Assembly (NCBI GenBank): GCA_964611295.1 | Contig: CAZSWV010000003.1 | Coordinates: 124,001-188,000, forward strand | Length of the DNA: 64,000 bases | Source: B73-G16 sp964611295 | GTDB taxonomy: Bacteria; Desulfobacterota; B13-G15 | Direction of reading: 5' to 3' | Shown here: positions 26,618 through 34,976 of the stretch, one piece after another | How the letters are laid out: each line of letters starts with the position of its first letter | How positions within the stretch are numbered: position 1 is the first letter of the stretch | Made by a program: the position numbers and the translations under genes | The notes under the pieces: generated by a model | Told to the model about the DNA's origin: nothing | Database searches by the model: none | Seen by the model: only the letters and a program-made list of their open reading frames with translations

Positions 26618-27588
26618 AGAGGACCTTTGTCGCTGAAATAAAGGAGAAGGACCTAGTGGAAGCCCCCTTCCTCGTTGCCGAGAAGGCCCTCGTCCAATCC
26701 CGAACCGGTTTGCGCTACATCAGGCTAAAGCTAAGGGACAGGACCGGGGAGATCGAGGGCAGGATCTGGGAAAGGGTGGAGGAGAACGACAAGGTCTTCG
26801 CCAAAGGCGATTTCGTCCTGGTTAAGGCCGAGGCGGTGAGGTACCAAGGGGTCCTCCAGTTGAACATCTTGGAGCTGAGGACTTGTTCCAAGGAAGAAGT
26901 GTCCCTTGAGGACTTCGTCCCGACCTCCAAGCGCCACCCTTCGGAGATGCTGGAGGAATTGAGGGCTTTGGCCTCCAAGATCCTGGACCCTTACCTAAGG
27001 AGGCTTGTGATGAGCTTCTTAAGGGACAGGGCCTTCCTTGAGGCCTTCGCCAAGGCCCCTGCCTCAAGGGGGATCCACCATGCAAGAAGTGGGGGGCTGT
27101 TGGAACACACCCTATCTTTGGCCAAGTTGGTAGAAAGGCTGAGGGGGCATTACGAAGGGGTGGACTGGGACCTCTTGCTCTGTGGGGCCATCTTACACGA
27201 TATAGGGAAGGTGAAGGAGATAGAAGGGGAGCTCCTTTACGACTATAGCTCCGAAGGGAAGCTCCTCGGCCACATCGTCCTAGGGCTCGAGATGATCTCG
27301 GAGCGGATAAAGGCCATAGAGGGGTTTCCGGAAGACAAGGCCATGCTCCTAAAGCACCTCATCATAAGCCACCACGGCCGCGAAGAATGGGGGTCACCGA
27401 AGAAGCCAAGGACTTTGGAAGCAGAACTCTTACACAGGCTTGACGATCTCGACGCCAAGATGGACGGTATCATAGAGCTGATAAAGAAGGCGGAGGGAGA
27501 ATGGACGGAGTTCCATAGGGCCTTCGAGCGTTCGTTTTGGCGCGGTAATTTCTCCGAAGACCCCAAAGGGGATACATCCAACCCTTGA
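26614..27588 (+). CDS. YhaM-like 3'-5' exoribonuclease (OB-fold plus HD domain)
   Basis: A 324-residue protein with an N-terminal OB-fold nucleic-acid-binding domain (about 10-85, LRYIRLKLRDRTGEIEGRIW) and a C-terminal HD domain. The HD metal ligands show as HHARSGGLLEHTLS and CGAILHDIGKVKE, with later HH in IISHHGREEWGSP. This arrangement is that of YhaM/CBF1 exonucleases, which degrade RNA or single-stranded DNA from the 3' end. The ATG overlaps the thiL stop by four bases. The substrate in this organism is not known. Confidence 0.85.
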   Translation: MKRTFVAEIKEKDLVEAPFLVAEKALVQSRTGLRYIRLKLRDRTGEIEGRIWERVEENDKVFAKGDFVLVKAEAVRYQGVLQLNILELRTCSKEEVSLEDFVPTSKRHPSEMLEELRALASKILDPYLRRLVMSFLRDRAFLEAFAKAPASRGIHHARSGGLLEHTLSLAKLVERLRGHYEGVDWDLLLCGAILHDIGKVKEIEGELLYDYSSEGKLLGHIVLGLEMISERIKAIEGFPEDKAMLLKHLIISHHGREEWGSPKKPRTLEAELLHRLDDLDAKMDGIIELIKKAEGEWTEFHRAFERSFWRGNFSEDPKGDTSNP

Positions 27589-27590
27589 AA

Positions 27591-27619
27591 TTGACACCCT
27601 AGGCCCCCTGCTTTAACAT
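27591..27619 (+). promoter_or_regulatory. Sigma-70 promoter for tRNA-Sec
   Basis: TTGACA (27591-27596), exactly 17 bases, then TAACAT (27614-27619). The mature 5' end of the tRNA follows ten bases later, at 27630. This gives tRNA-Sec its own promoter inside an otherwise protein-coding run. Confidence 0.8.
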
Positions 27620-27629
27620 TACCCTTGGT

Positions 27630-27723
27630 GGAAGTGGCTGGGTCCTGGTGGACCCCCTGGACTTCAAATCCAGTGGCGGGCTGAAAGGTCCGCGGCGGGT
27701 TCGATTCCCGTACACTTCCGCCA
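27630..27723 (+). tRNA. selC: Selenocysteine tRNA (anticodon UCA)
   Basis: A 94-base tRNA with encoded CCA. The anticodon arm CTGGA-CTTCAAA-TCCAG has anticodon TCA, which reads UGA. A very long variable arm (about 27675-27695, GCGGGCTGAAAGGTCCGC), an extended acceptor starting GGAAGTGG and ending CACTTCCG-CCA, and discriminator G all mark it as tRNA-Sec rather than a serine tRNA or a suppressor. It predicts that some UGA codons are read as selenocysteine; three candidates occur in this window. selA, selB and selD are not here. Confidence 0.95.
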
Positions 27724-27736
27724 AGGGGAGGTCAAG

Positions 27737-27955
27737 ATGATCGGCGGCATAGGGATGCAAGAACTTTTAGTCATCCTGTTCATCGCCCTTTTGATCTTTG
27801 GGGCCAAAAGGCTTCCGGAGATAGGGTCTGGGATAGGAAAGGCCATAAGGGACTTCAAGAGGGCCTTGAAGGAGCCCCCTGAGATAGACGTCACGCCGAA
27901 GGAAAAAGGACTCGAAGCCAAGGAGTCACCCCCACCCAAAGAAAAGGCGGAGTGA
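27737..27955 (+). CDS. tatA: Sec-independent (Tat) translocase protein TatA/TatE
   Basis: A 72-residue single-span protein behind GGGGAGG. It has a short N-terminus, the hydrophobic helix ELLVILFIALLIFGAKRLPE with the characteristic FGxxxLPE hinge, then an amphipathic helix (IGSGIGKAIRDFKRALKE) and a charged tail. It forms the protein-conducting pore of the Tat pathway for folded, cofactor-containing proteins. The [NiFe] hydrogenase in this window has no Tat signal and is not an obvious substrate. Its end overlaps folK. Confidence 0.92.
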   Translation: MIGGIGMQELLVILFIALLIFGAKRLPEIGSGIGKAIRDFKRALKEPPEIDVTPKEKGLEAKESPPPKEKAE

Positions 27956-28473
27956 AGCTGGCCTTTATAGGCTTTGGTTCGAACCTGGGTCCCAGACAGA
28001 GGAACTGTGAAAGGGGGTTGGAGCTGCTCCTAGAGAGGCGGATCTTCAGCGCCCTTAAGGTCTCCTCCCTTTGGCTCACGGAGCCATGGGGATATCTTGA
28101 GCAGCCCCTGTTCCTCAACGGCGCCTTCGTAGGGCTTACTGACCTTGGACCGCGCCAGTTGCTCTCTGCCTTAAAGGAGGTGGAGAGGGAGGTGGGCAGA
28201 AAGGAGGGACCCCGATGGGGGCCTAGGGTCCTTGACCTCGACCTCCTCCTTTATGAAGAAGAGGTACTTGAAGAGGAGGACTTGAAGGTCCCCCACCCCC
28301 ATATGCACGAAAGGGCCTTTGTGCTGGTCCCCTTGGTAGAGGTAGCGCCCTGGGCTTACCATCCCCTAAAGGGGAAAACGGCCCTTGAGCTCCTTAAGGA
28401 GCTTGGGGAACCAAAGGGGATATATTACTATGGGAGGCTTTATCAAGGATGCCCCTTGAGTTCTTCTCCTTGA
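27952..28473 (+). CDS. folK: 6-hydroxymethyl-7,8-dihydropterin pyrophosphokinase
   Basis: HPPK of folate synthesis, 173 residues from a GTG that overlaps the tatA stop. The N-terminal FIGFGSNLGPRQRNCERGL, middle SSLWLTEPWGYLEQPLFLNG and the signature GPRWGPRVLDLDLLLYEEE with the two Mg-binding Asp residues are all present. The product feeds tetrahydrofolate, the C1 carrier used by the MetF/MetV proteins elsewhere in the window. Confidence 0.94.
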   Translation: MKLAFIGFGSNLGPRQRNCERGLELLLERRIFSALKVSSLWLTEPWGYLEQPLFLNGAFVGLTDLGPRQLLSALKEVEREVGRKEGPRWGPRVLDLDLLLYEEEVLEEEDLKVPHPHMHERAFVLVPLVEVAPWAYHPLKGKTALELLKELGEPKGIYYYGRLYQGCPLSSSP

Positions 28474-29150
28474 AGGTAGGTGGTCAAAAGCTACAAGGGG
28501 TCATCCATTTGCCCAAAAAGGTGCCCGCCCCTGTGGTGGTGGGGTCACACGGGCTCTTTTCCAGTAAGGACAGTGAGAAGTTCATCATGTTAGGGGATCT
28601 CTTTTCCCAAGAGGGCATAGCCTTTTTGCGCTACGACCACAGGGGTTGTGGGGAAAGCGAGGGGGATATATCGGAGACTACGCCTTCCTCGAGGCTTGAG
28701 GACCTCAAAGGGATCTTGGCCTTCGTGAGGGGGCACCCACTGCTTGACGCCTCAAGGCTTGGACTCCTTGGAAGTAGCATGGGTGGCTTTATCTCCGTCC
28801 TTGCAGCCAAGGAGGATCCGGGGATCAAAGCCCTTGTGCTTTGGGCAACCCCTATGAGGATAAGGGGGAAGGTGGAAGGCCCTTTAAAGGAGGCCTTCTT
28901 TGAAGACGCAAGGAGGTTCGACCTCCTTCAAGCCGTTGAAGGCCTTAAGGGGTGTCTTTTCCTTCACGGCAAAGGGGACGAGGTAGTGCCCTTTCAAGAT
29001 GCCCTTGAGCTTTACCGCAGGGCCAAGGAACCCAAGGAACTTGTGCTCTTCGAAAAAGCAGACCACAGCTTTTCGGAGCTGGAAGACAGGAAAAGCGCCG
29101 CCCTGCTGAGCCTCGAGTGGTTTAAGCGCTTCCTTTTAGGCCCTTCTTAA
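28449..29150 (+). CDS. Alpha/beta hydrolase
   Basis: A 233-residue alpha/beta hydrolase of the serine-aminopeptidase/DLH-like group. The nucleophile elbow is GLLGSSMGGFISVL, the oxyanion-hole region VVVGSHGLFSSKDS. The acid and base are most likely in GKGDEVVPF and EKADHSFSE. No signal peptide is present, so it is cytoplasmic. The substrate is unknown. It overlaps folK by 25 bases and ends 15 bases inside the convergent radical SAM gene. Confidence 0.8.
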   Translation: MPLEFFSLKVGGQKLQGVIHLPKKVPAPVVVGSHGLFSSKDSEKFIMLGDLFSQEGIAFLRYDHRGCGESEGDISETTPSSRLEDLKGILAFVRGHPLLDASRLGLLGSSMGGFISVLAAKEDPGIKALVLWATPMRIRGKVEGPLKEAFFEDARRFDLLQAVEGLKGCLFLHGKGDEVVPFQDALELYRRAKEPKELVLFEKADHSFSELEDRKSAALLSLEWFKRFLLGPS

Positions 29151-30257
29151 GGGCTTACCGTCAACGGTCATAAAGGGCGCAGCCCTCTTGAGGGGTATCC
29201 TCAGCCCCTTTAGGTCCTCCCATTTTAAAGGGCCCCTTGCGCGCAGGGCCAAGATCTTGGATACCGACCGCGGTCCAAGGCCGGGGACACGTAAGAGCTG
29301 CTCGGGTTCAGCCCTGTTCAATTCCACTGGGAAAAACTCCGGATGTCTCAAGGCCCAGGCCATCTTTGGGTCGTAGTCAAGGGGTAGGTTCCCCTTTGTG
29401 TCAAAGGGGAGCTCTTCGGTTGCAAAGCCGTAATCCCTCAGAAGGAAGGAGGCCTCGTAGAGCCTCTTCTGACGCAGGGGGCTTTCAGGAGGCAAGTCCT
29501 CAAGCGGGGTCGCCCATACAGGGGAGAAGGCCTCAAAGTAACATCGCTTAAGGCCGTAGTCCCGGTAAAGCGCCGAGACCAGGTCCAGGATCTCCTTGTC
29601 CGTCTCTCCAGCTGCCCCTACCACGAACTGGGTCGTTTGGTCCTTGGCCCTGCCTGTGCCCTCCTGGAGGATCGCCTTTAAGGCCCTAATCTGCGAAAGG
29701 ATCCCCTGGAAGTCCTTTTCGGGGCATATGGCCTTTAACCTCCTTTCCGAAGGGGCCTCGAGGTTCACCGAGACCCTATCGGCCAACTGCACCGCCATCC
29801 TCATGGTGGCCTCGTCTGCCCCCGGCATGACCTTGAGGTGTATATAGCCTTGAAAGCCGTAGCGGTACCTGAGGATCTCTGCAGTGGCTATGAGCTGCTC
29901 GCTTACACGGGCCGCTGATCCATCTATGGAGGAGCTCAAAAAGATCCCCTTCACCAACCCCCGCCTGTATAGCTCCCAGAAGGCCCTGGCCATTTCCTCG
30001 GGGCTCAGCCTGAACCTACGCGTGTCCCTTCCCCATCGGCATGCACAATAAAGACAGGTGTTCGAACACACGTTGCTTAACAGCGACTTAAAAAGGGGTA
30101 CTGGCCTTGAGCCGGCCTTGGCCGGGTAAATCCAACACCTGAAGGGTAAAAGATCCCCTCTGCTTTTGGCCGATACGGCCTCTGTCTGCGCGGCCTCCCC
30201 TAAGGCCCTTACCTTCTCCCATAGGTCAGGGGCTATCTTGAACACCGGTCCCTTCAT
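29136..30257 (-). CDS. Radical SAM protein with C-terminal helix-hairpin-helix (putative DNA modification/repair type)
   Basis: About 373 residues from ATG 30257. The radical SAM cluster motif is CSNTCLYCACRWGRDTRRF, here CxxxCxxC followed by an extra Cys. The C-terminus carries a helix-hairpin-helix (LLRVPGLGPRSVSKILAL), the fold used to bind DNA backbone. The family is annotated as a putative DNA modification or repair radical SAM protein; its reaction has not been established as far as I know. The frame is open upstream to 30524, but that part lies over the start of the divergent apgM-type gene and is rejected. It is the only minus-strand gene between 24 and 38 kb apart from a doubtful small ORF. 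Confidence 0.8.
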   Translation of the reverse strand: MKGPVFKIAPDLWEKVRALGEAAQTEAVSAKSRGDLLPFRCWIYPAKAGSRPVPLFKSLLSNVCSNTCLYCACRWGRDTRRFRLSPEEMARAFWELYRRGLVKGIFLSSSIDGSAARVSEQLIATAEILRYRYGFQGYIHLKVMPGADEATMRMAVQLADRVSVNLEAPSERRLKAICPEKDFQGILSQIRALKAILQEGTGRAKDQTTQFVVGAAGETDKEILDLVSALYRDYGLKRCYFEAFSPVWATPLEDLPPESPLRQKRLYEASFLLRDYGFATEELPFDTKGNLPLDYDPKMAWALRHPEFFPVELNRAEPEQLLRVPGLGPRSVSKILALRARGPLKWEDLKGLRIPLKRAAPFMTVDGKPLRRA

Positions 30258-30342
30258 GCCCCTGTCCCATTTTAGCAAAATCCTTTCCAAAAGGCCCAAG
30301 CTGGGTGACGTGTGCCTTTGGGTGTGATATAAGTCAAAGGTG

Positions 30343-31539
30343 ATGAAGTATTTGGTGCTTTTGGGCGATGGGATGGCCGATTGGCCCTTGGAGGAACTCG
30401 AAGGAAAGACCCCTTTGGAGGCGGCTTCCACCCCCTGGATGGACCTATTGGCGCAGAGGGGACAATTGGGCAGGACCATCACCGTACCTGAAGGTATGCC
30501 GCCTGACAGCTCCATTGCCAACATGTCCCTTTTCGGCTATGACCCGAGGCGCTTTTACCCCGGAAGGGGCCCCCTTGAGGCAGCTGCCTTGGGCATCCCT
30601 ATGGAAGAAGGGGATGTGGCCTTCAGGTGTAACCTTGTGACCTTATCAGAGGACGGGGAGGTGCTACTTGACTATAGCGCTGGCCACATAAGCTCTGAAG
30701 AGGCCAGGGGGCTGTTCTCCTACTTACAGGAACGGCTTGGGGACAGAAAATACGAGTTCTTCTCCGGAGTGGGCTTCAGGGGACTTCTGGTGGTCCGAAG
30801 GCTAGGCGCGGTCCCTGAGACCACCCCCCCTCACGACATAATGGGACAGGGGATACGCCCGCACTTGCCGAAGGGGAGGGGTGCGGAAGGGATCCTGGAA
30901 CTCATGGAGAAGGCCAAGGAACTCCTCAAAGGTCATCCCCTCAACCGGGAGAGGGCAAGGAGGGGGCTTAATCCGGCAAATGGCATATGGCCTTGGGGAG
31001 GGGGCCTTAAGCCAAAGCTTCAGCCCTTTAAGGACCGCTTCGGCCTTCAAGGGGCGGTGGTAGCAGGGGTTGACCTCATAAGGGGGATAGGGGCCCTTTT
31101 GGGGCTGAAGGTGATAAGGGTGCCTGGGGCCACCGGGTTTATAGACACCGACTACCGTGCAAAGGCCGAGGCAGGGCTTAGGGCCCTTGAGGAGGTGGAC
31201 TTCCTTTACCTTCACGTGGAGGCTCCTGATGAGGCCTCGCATATGGGTTCTTTGGAGGAGAAGATAAGGGCCATAGAGAGGTTCGATGCCGAGGTAGTGG
31301 GCAGGGTCTATAAGGGGCTTGAAGAGAAGGGAGAGCCCTTTAGGATCCTTGTGGCCACTGACCATCCCACCCCTTTGGGCCTAAGGACCCATGTACGCGG
31401 GGAGGTACCCTTTGTCCTTTACGACTCAACGAGGACGGTCAACTCTGGGGCTAGGGGTTTTTGCGAGCCAGAGGCGCAAAAGGGGGTCTTTTTGGAAGAT
31501 GCAACTGAGCTTACCTTGAAGTTGTTGGGCAGGGCATGA
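30343..31539 (+). CDS. ApgM-type 2,3-bisphosphoglycerate-independent phosphoglycerate mutase, or homoserine kinase of this fold
   Basis: A 398-residue member of the archaeal-type (ApgM) branch of the alkaline phosphatase superfamily. It starts LVLLGDGMADWPLEEL with the metal-binding Asp, has PPDSSIANMSLFGYDP with the catalytic Ser, and ends with FRILVATDHPTPLG and RTHVRGEVPF. Delta-proteobacterial members are often annotated as phosphoglycerate mutase, but a subfamily is proposed to be an alternative homoserine kinase. With thrC 5 kb upstream and no GHMP-type thrB seen, that second role is credible here. ATG 30343 is preferred over GTG 30340. pyrG overlaps its end. Confidence 0.85.
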   Translation: MKYLVLLGDGMADWPLEELEGKTPLEAASTPWMDLLAQRGQLGRTITVPEGMPPDSSIANMSLFGYDPRRFYPGRGPLEAAALGIPMEEGDVAFRCNLVTLSEDGEVLLDYSAGHISSEEARGLFSYLQERLGDRKYEFFSGVGFRGLLVVRRLGAVPETTPPHDIMGQGIRPHLPKGRGAEGILELMEKAKELLKGHPLNRERARRGLNPANGIWPWGGGLKPKLQPFKDRFGLQGAVVAGVDLIRGIGALLGLKVIRVPGATGFIDTDYRAKAEAGLRALEEVDFLYLHVEAPDEASHMGSLEEKIRAIERFDAEVVGRVYKGLEEKGEPFRILVATDHPTPLGLRTHVRGEVPFVLYDSTRTVNSGARGFCEPEAQKGVFLEDATELTLKLLGRA

Positions 31540-33197
31540 GGGGCAGGCATACTAAGAGCAAGTTCATCTTCATAACCGGAGGGGTCTTGTCTTCGCTGGG
31601 CAAGGGTTTGGCCGCAGCTTCCATCGGGGCCCTTATGGAGTCAAGGGGGCTGAAGGTCACCTTCCTCAAGTTCGATCCCTACATAAACGTGGACCCCGGC
31701 ACCATGAACCCTTTTCAACATGGGGAGGTCTATGTAACCGAGGACGGGGCTGAGACGGACCTGGACCTCGGCCACTACGAGCGCTACACCCATGCCCAAA
31801 TGGGCAGGGACAACAACTACACAAGCGGCAGGATCTATTACTCCGTCATACAGAAGGAACGCCGTGGCGATTACTTAGGGGCCACAGTACAGGTGATCCC
31901 CCATGTGACAGACGAAATAAAGCAGGCCATCCTTAAACTGGCCGATGGGGTCGATGTGGTGATCACAGAGGTGGGGGGGACGGTGGGCGACATAGAAAGC
32001 TTGCCCTTCCTTGAGGCCATAAGGCAGTTCAGGGGGGATGTGGGGAAGGAGAACTGCCTCTATATCCATGTGACCCTCGTCCCATACGTAAAGGCGGCGG
32101 GGGAACTCAAGACCAAGCCTACTCAGCACAGCGTAAAGGAACTGAGGGAGATAGGTATACAGCCGGATATAATCCTTTGCCGCACGGATCGCTTTCTCCC
32201 TCCGGAGATAAAGAAGAAGATCGCCCTTTACTGCAACGTTGAGCCAGAGGCCGTGATCACCGCAAAGGATGTGGAATCCATTTATGAAGTACCCCTGGTC
32301 TTCCACCAAGAAGGGCTTGACGACAAGATAGTGGAGTACCTCAACATGTGGACCAGGGCTCCCGATCTGTCTATGTGGGAGGACATCGTCAGGAGGCTCA
32401 AGAACCCGAGGGACGAGGTGACCATTGCCATCGTGGGCAAGTACGTGGGCCTGAGGGATTCTTACAAGAGCTTAAACGAGGCCCTGGTACATGGAGGGCT
32501 TGCCAATGACCTCAAGGTCAACCTCCTTTACGTGGATTCGGAAGAGGTAGAGGTCCAAGGGCCTGAGAGATTCCTCGAAGGGGTGCACGGGATCCTTGTG
32601 CCTGGCGGTTTCGGTTCAAGGGGGATAGAAGGGAAGGTGAAGGCCATAAGGTACGCTAGGGAAAAGGGGGTGCCTTTCTTAGGGATATGCCTGGGGATGC
32701 AATTGGCAGTTGTGGAGTTCGCCAGGGATGTGGCAGGCCTCCAAGGGGCCCACAGCGTGGAGTTCGACCCTCAAACCCCTCATCCGGTCATCTACCTCAT
32801 GAAGGAGTGGTTTAACTACAGGACCGGTAAAAGGGAGGTCAGGAACGAGGAGGAGTTCCTCGGCGGGACCATGCGGCTTGGGGCCTATCCGTGTAGGCTA
32901 GTCGAAGGGAGTTTGGCCTGGAGGATTTACGGACAACAGGAGGTAATGGAGCGACACAGGCATAGGTACGAGTTCAACAACCGCTACCGCGAACTGTTGG
33001 AGAAGGCAGGGATGAGGTTTTCAGGGACCTCGCCGGACGGAGAACTAGTGGAAGTAGTGGAACTTCCGGACCATCCATGGTTTTTCGCCTGTCAGTTCCA
33101 TCCGGAGTTCAAATCGAGGGTCTTCAGCCCGCACCCAGTATTTGTGGACTTCATAAGGGCAGCCAAGGAAAGGAAGGACCATGACCAAAGAGGTTAG
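31536..33197 (+). CDS. pyrG: CTP synthase
   Basis: Makes CTP from UTP, ATP and glutamine, 553 residues. The N-terminal amidoligase domain has FITGGVLSSLGKGL (P-loop) and FKFDPYINVDPGTMNPFQHG. The C-terminal class I glutaminase has GGFGSRGIEGK, the nucleophile elbow FLGICLGMQLA and FACQFHPEFKS. Its ATG overlaps the previous stop. The product also feeds CMP-Kdo synthesis, matching the Kdo genes that follow. Confidence 0.97.
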   Translation: MRGRHTKSKFIFITGGVLSSLGKGLAAASIGALMESRGLKVTFLKFDPYINVDPGTMNPFQHGEVYVTEDGAETDLDLGHYERYTHAQMGRDNNYTSGRIYYSVIQKERRGDYLGATVQVIPHVTDEIKQAILKLADGVDVVITEVGGTVGDIESLPFLEAIRQFRGDVGKENCLYIHVTLVPYVKAAGELKTKPTQHSVKELREIGIQPDIILCRTDRFLPPEIKKKIALYCNVEPEAVITAKDVESIYEVPLVFHQEGLDDKIVEYLNMWTRAPDLSMWEDIVRRLKNPRDEVTIAIVGKYVGLRDSYKSLNEALVHGGLANDLKVNLLYVDSEEVEVQGPERFLEGVHGILVPGGFGSRGIEGKVKAIRYAREKGVPFLGICLGMQLAVVEFARDVAGLQGAHSVEFDPQTPHPVIYLMKEWFNYRTGKREVRNEEEFLGGTMRLGAYPCRLVEGSLAWRIYGQQEVMERHRHRYEFNNRYRELLEKAGMRFSGTSPDGELVEVVELPDHPWFFACQFHPEFKSRVFSPHPVFVDFIRAAKERKDHDQRG

Positions 33198-34014
33198 GGT
33201 AGGCAAGGCCGTAATCGGCGGTGACAACCCCCTTTTGGTAGTAGCTGGTCCATGTGTGATAGAAGGGGAGGCCTTTGCCTTGGAGGTGGCCAGTGCCCTT
33301 AAAGAGGTGGTGGAGGAGAAACTCGGCCTTTGTTTTGTGTTCAAGGCCTCTTTTGACAAGGCCAACAGGACGTCCCTTTCCTCCTTCCGAGGGCCTGGGC
33401 TAAAGGAAGGGTTGAGGATACTGAAGAGGGTTAAGGAGGAAGTGGGGGTGGCGGTCCTTTCGGACGTACACGAGACGTGGCAAGTGGAGGAGGCCAAGGA
33501 GGTCCTGGACTGTCTCCAAATACCGGCCTTCCTCTCGAGGCAAACCGATCTTATAGTCAAGGCAGCCAGGACCGGTCTGCCTGTGAACTTGAAAAAGGGG
33601 CAGTTCATGTCCCCATGGGATATGCGTTATGCCTTGGAGAAGGTCACTGCCCAAGGTAACGAAAGGGTCATTTTGACCGAACGCGGGACCTTCTTTGGTT
33701 ACAGGGACCTCATAAACGACATGAGGGCCTTGGTGGTCCTCCGTTCTTTCGGTTACCCGGTGCTTTACGATGCCACTCATAGCGTACAGCGTCCTGGAGG
33801 TCGTGGAGGCAGTTCAGGGGGCCAAAGGGAGTTCATCCCCGCGCTTGTCAGAGCCGCTTGTGCCGTTGGCGTAGATGGGCTATATCTGGAGGTGCACCCC
33901 GAACCGGAGAAGGCCCTTTCGGATCCCGACACTTCCTGGCCCCTTGAGAGGGTGGGGGAGCTCCTGGAGATGGCCCTCGAGGTAGATTCGGTAAGGAGGA
34001 GGTATCAAAGGTGA
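33181..34014 (+). CDS. kdsA: 3-deoxy-D-manno-octulosonate 8-phosphate synthase
   Basis: Condenses arabinose 5-phosphate and PEP to Kdo 8-phosphate for lipopolysaccharide, 277 residues. Motifs include VVAGPCVIEGEAFALEVA, FKASFDKANRTSLSSFRGPG, and DATHSVQRPGG. The kdsA-kdsD-kdsC-lptCAB order is a classic LPS cluster and indicates an LPS-bearing outer membrane. The start overlaps pyrG by 17 bases behind a purine-rich AAGGAAGG. Confidence 0.96.
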   Translation: MTKEVRVGKAVIGGDNPLLVVAGPCVIEGEAFALEVASALKEVVEEKLGLCFVFKASFDKANRTSLSSFRGPGLKEGLRILKRVKEEVGVAVLSDVHETWQVEEAKEVLDCLQIPAFLSRQTDLIVKAARTGLPVNLKKGQFMSPWDMRYALEKVTAQGNERVILTERGTFFGYRDLINDMRALVVLRSFGYPVLYDATHSVQRPGGRGGSSGGQREFIPALVRAACAVGVDGLYLEVHPEPEKALSDPDTSWPLERVGELLEMALEVDSVRRRYQR

Positions 34015-34976
34015 TCCTCGAGTGGGCCAAAAGGGTACTCGAAGTCGAGGCACGGGCCATAAGCGAGCTTGTCCATAGGCTCAACCATGAATTCGTAAAG
34101 GCCGTGGAGGCGATCCTACGGTCCGAAGGCAAGGTGGTGGTGACAGGGGTGGGCAAATCGGGCATCATAGCCCGTAAGATCGCCTCTACCCTTTCTTCGA
34201 CCGGGACCCCAGCCCTTTTCCTCCATCCTACTGAAGCCCTTCACGGTGAGCTGGGGTTGCTCGAACCAGAGGACGTAGTCATAGCGGTATCAAAGAGTGG
34301 GGAGACGGACGAGCTCCTTCAGATCCTACCGGTGATAAAGAGGCAGGGGAACCTCCTCATAGCCTTTACGGGAAACCTGCGTTCTTCCCTGGCCAAGGCC
34401 GCTGATGTGGTTATAGACGTGAGCGTGAGGGAGGAGGCCTGTCCCCTGGGACTTGCCCCTACGGCCTCGACAACCGCTGCCCTTGCCATGGGTGATGCCC
34501 TTGCGGTGGCGCTTTTACAGTCACGGGGGTTCCGAGAGGAGGACTTCGCCAGGATCCATCCACGCGGGTCCTTGGGCAAGAGGCTCCTTTTAAGGGTCAG
34601 GGACCTCATGCACACAGGCGAAGAGTTCCCAAAGGTCCACGAAGGGGCCTCCATGAGGGAGGTCCTGGTGGAGATGACCTCCAAACGCCTTGGGGTAACA
34701 GGGGTAATGGACGGTGGGGGAAAGCTCGTAGGGGTGATAACCGATGGCGACCTGAGGAGGGCCCTGGAGAAGTTCCCGGACCTTTTGGAGAGACAGGCCA
34801 GGGACGTGATGACCTGTAACCCCAAGGGCATAGAGGCAGATGCCCTGGCGGTGGAGGCCTTAAGGAAGATGGAGCAGTTTGCCATAACCTCGCTTTTCGT
34901 ATTCGAAAGGTCCGGGGACGAGGTCCCGGTGGGGATCATCCACCTTCACGACATCCTGAGGGCAGGGGTGGTATGA
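34011..34976 (+). CDS. kdsD: D-arabinose 5-phosphate isomerase (KpsF/GutQ family)
   Basis: Supplies arabinose 5-phosphate from ribulose 5-phosphate for Kdo synthesis, 321 residues. An N-terminal SIS domain (TGVGKSGIIARKIASTLSST, HPTEALHGELG, AVSKSGETDELLQ) is followed by two CBS domains (about 205-320, LMHTGEEFPKVHEG and VMTCNPKGIEADAL). It starts at a GTG overlapping the kdsA stop by four bases and overlaps kdsC likewise. Confidence 0.95.
   Translation: MILEWAKRVLEVEARAISELVHRLNHEFVKAVEAILRSEGKVVVTGVGKSGIIARKIASTLSSTGTPALFLHPTEALHGELGLLEPEDVVIAVSKSGETDELLQILPVIKRQGNLLIAFTGNLRSSLAKAADVVIDVSVREEACPLGLAPTASTTAALAMGDALAVALLQSRGFREEDFARIHPRGSLGKRLLLRVRDLMHTGEEFPKVHEGASMREVLVEMTSKRLGVTGVMDGGGKLVGVITDGDLRRALEKFPDLLERQARDVMTCNPKGIEADALAVEALRKMEQFAITSLFVFERSGDEVPVGIIHLHDILRAGVV

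Noticed and set aside
30258..30524. N-terminal extension of the radical SAM protein
   Set aside because: It overlaps the start and first 180 bases of the divergent apgM-type gene, and the family begins near the chosen Met.
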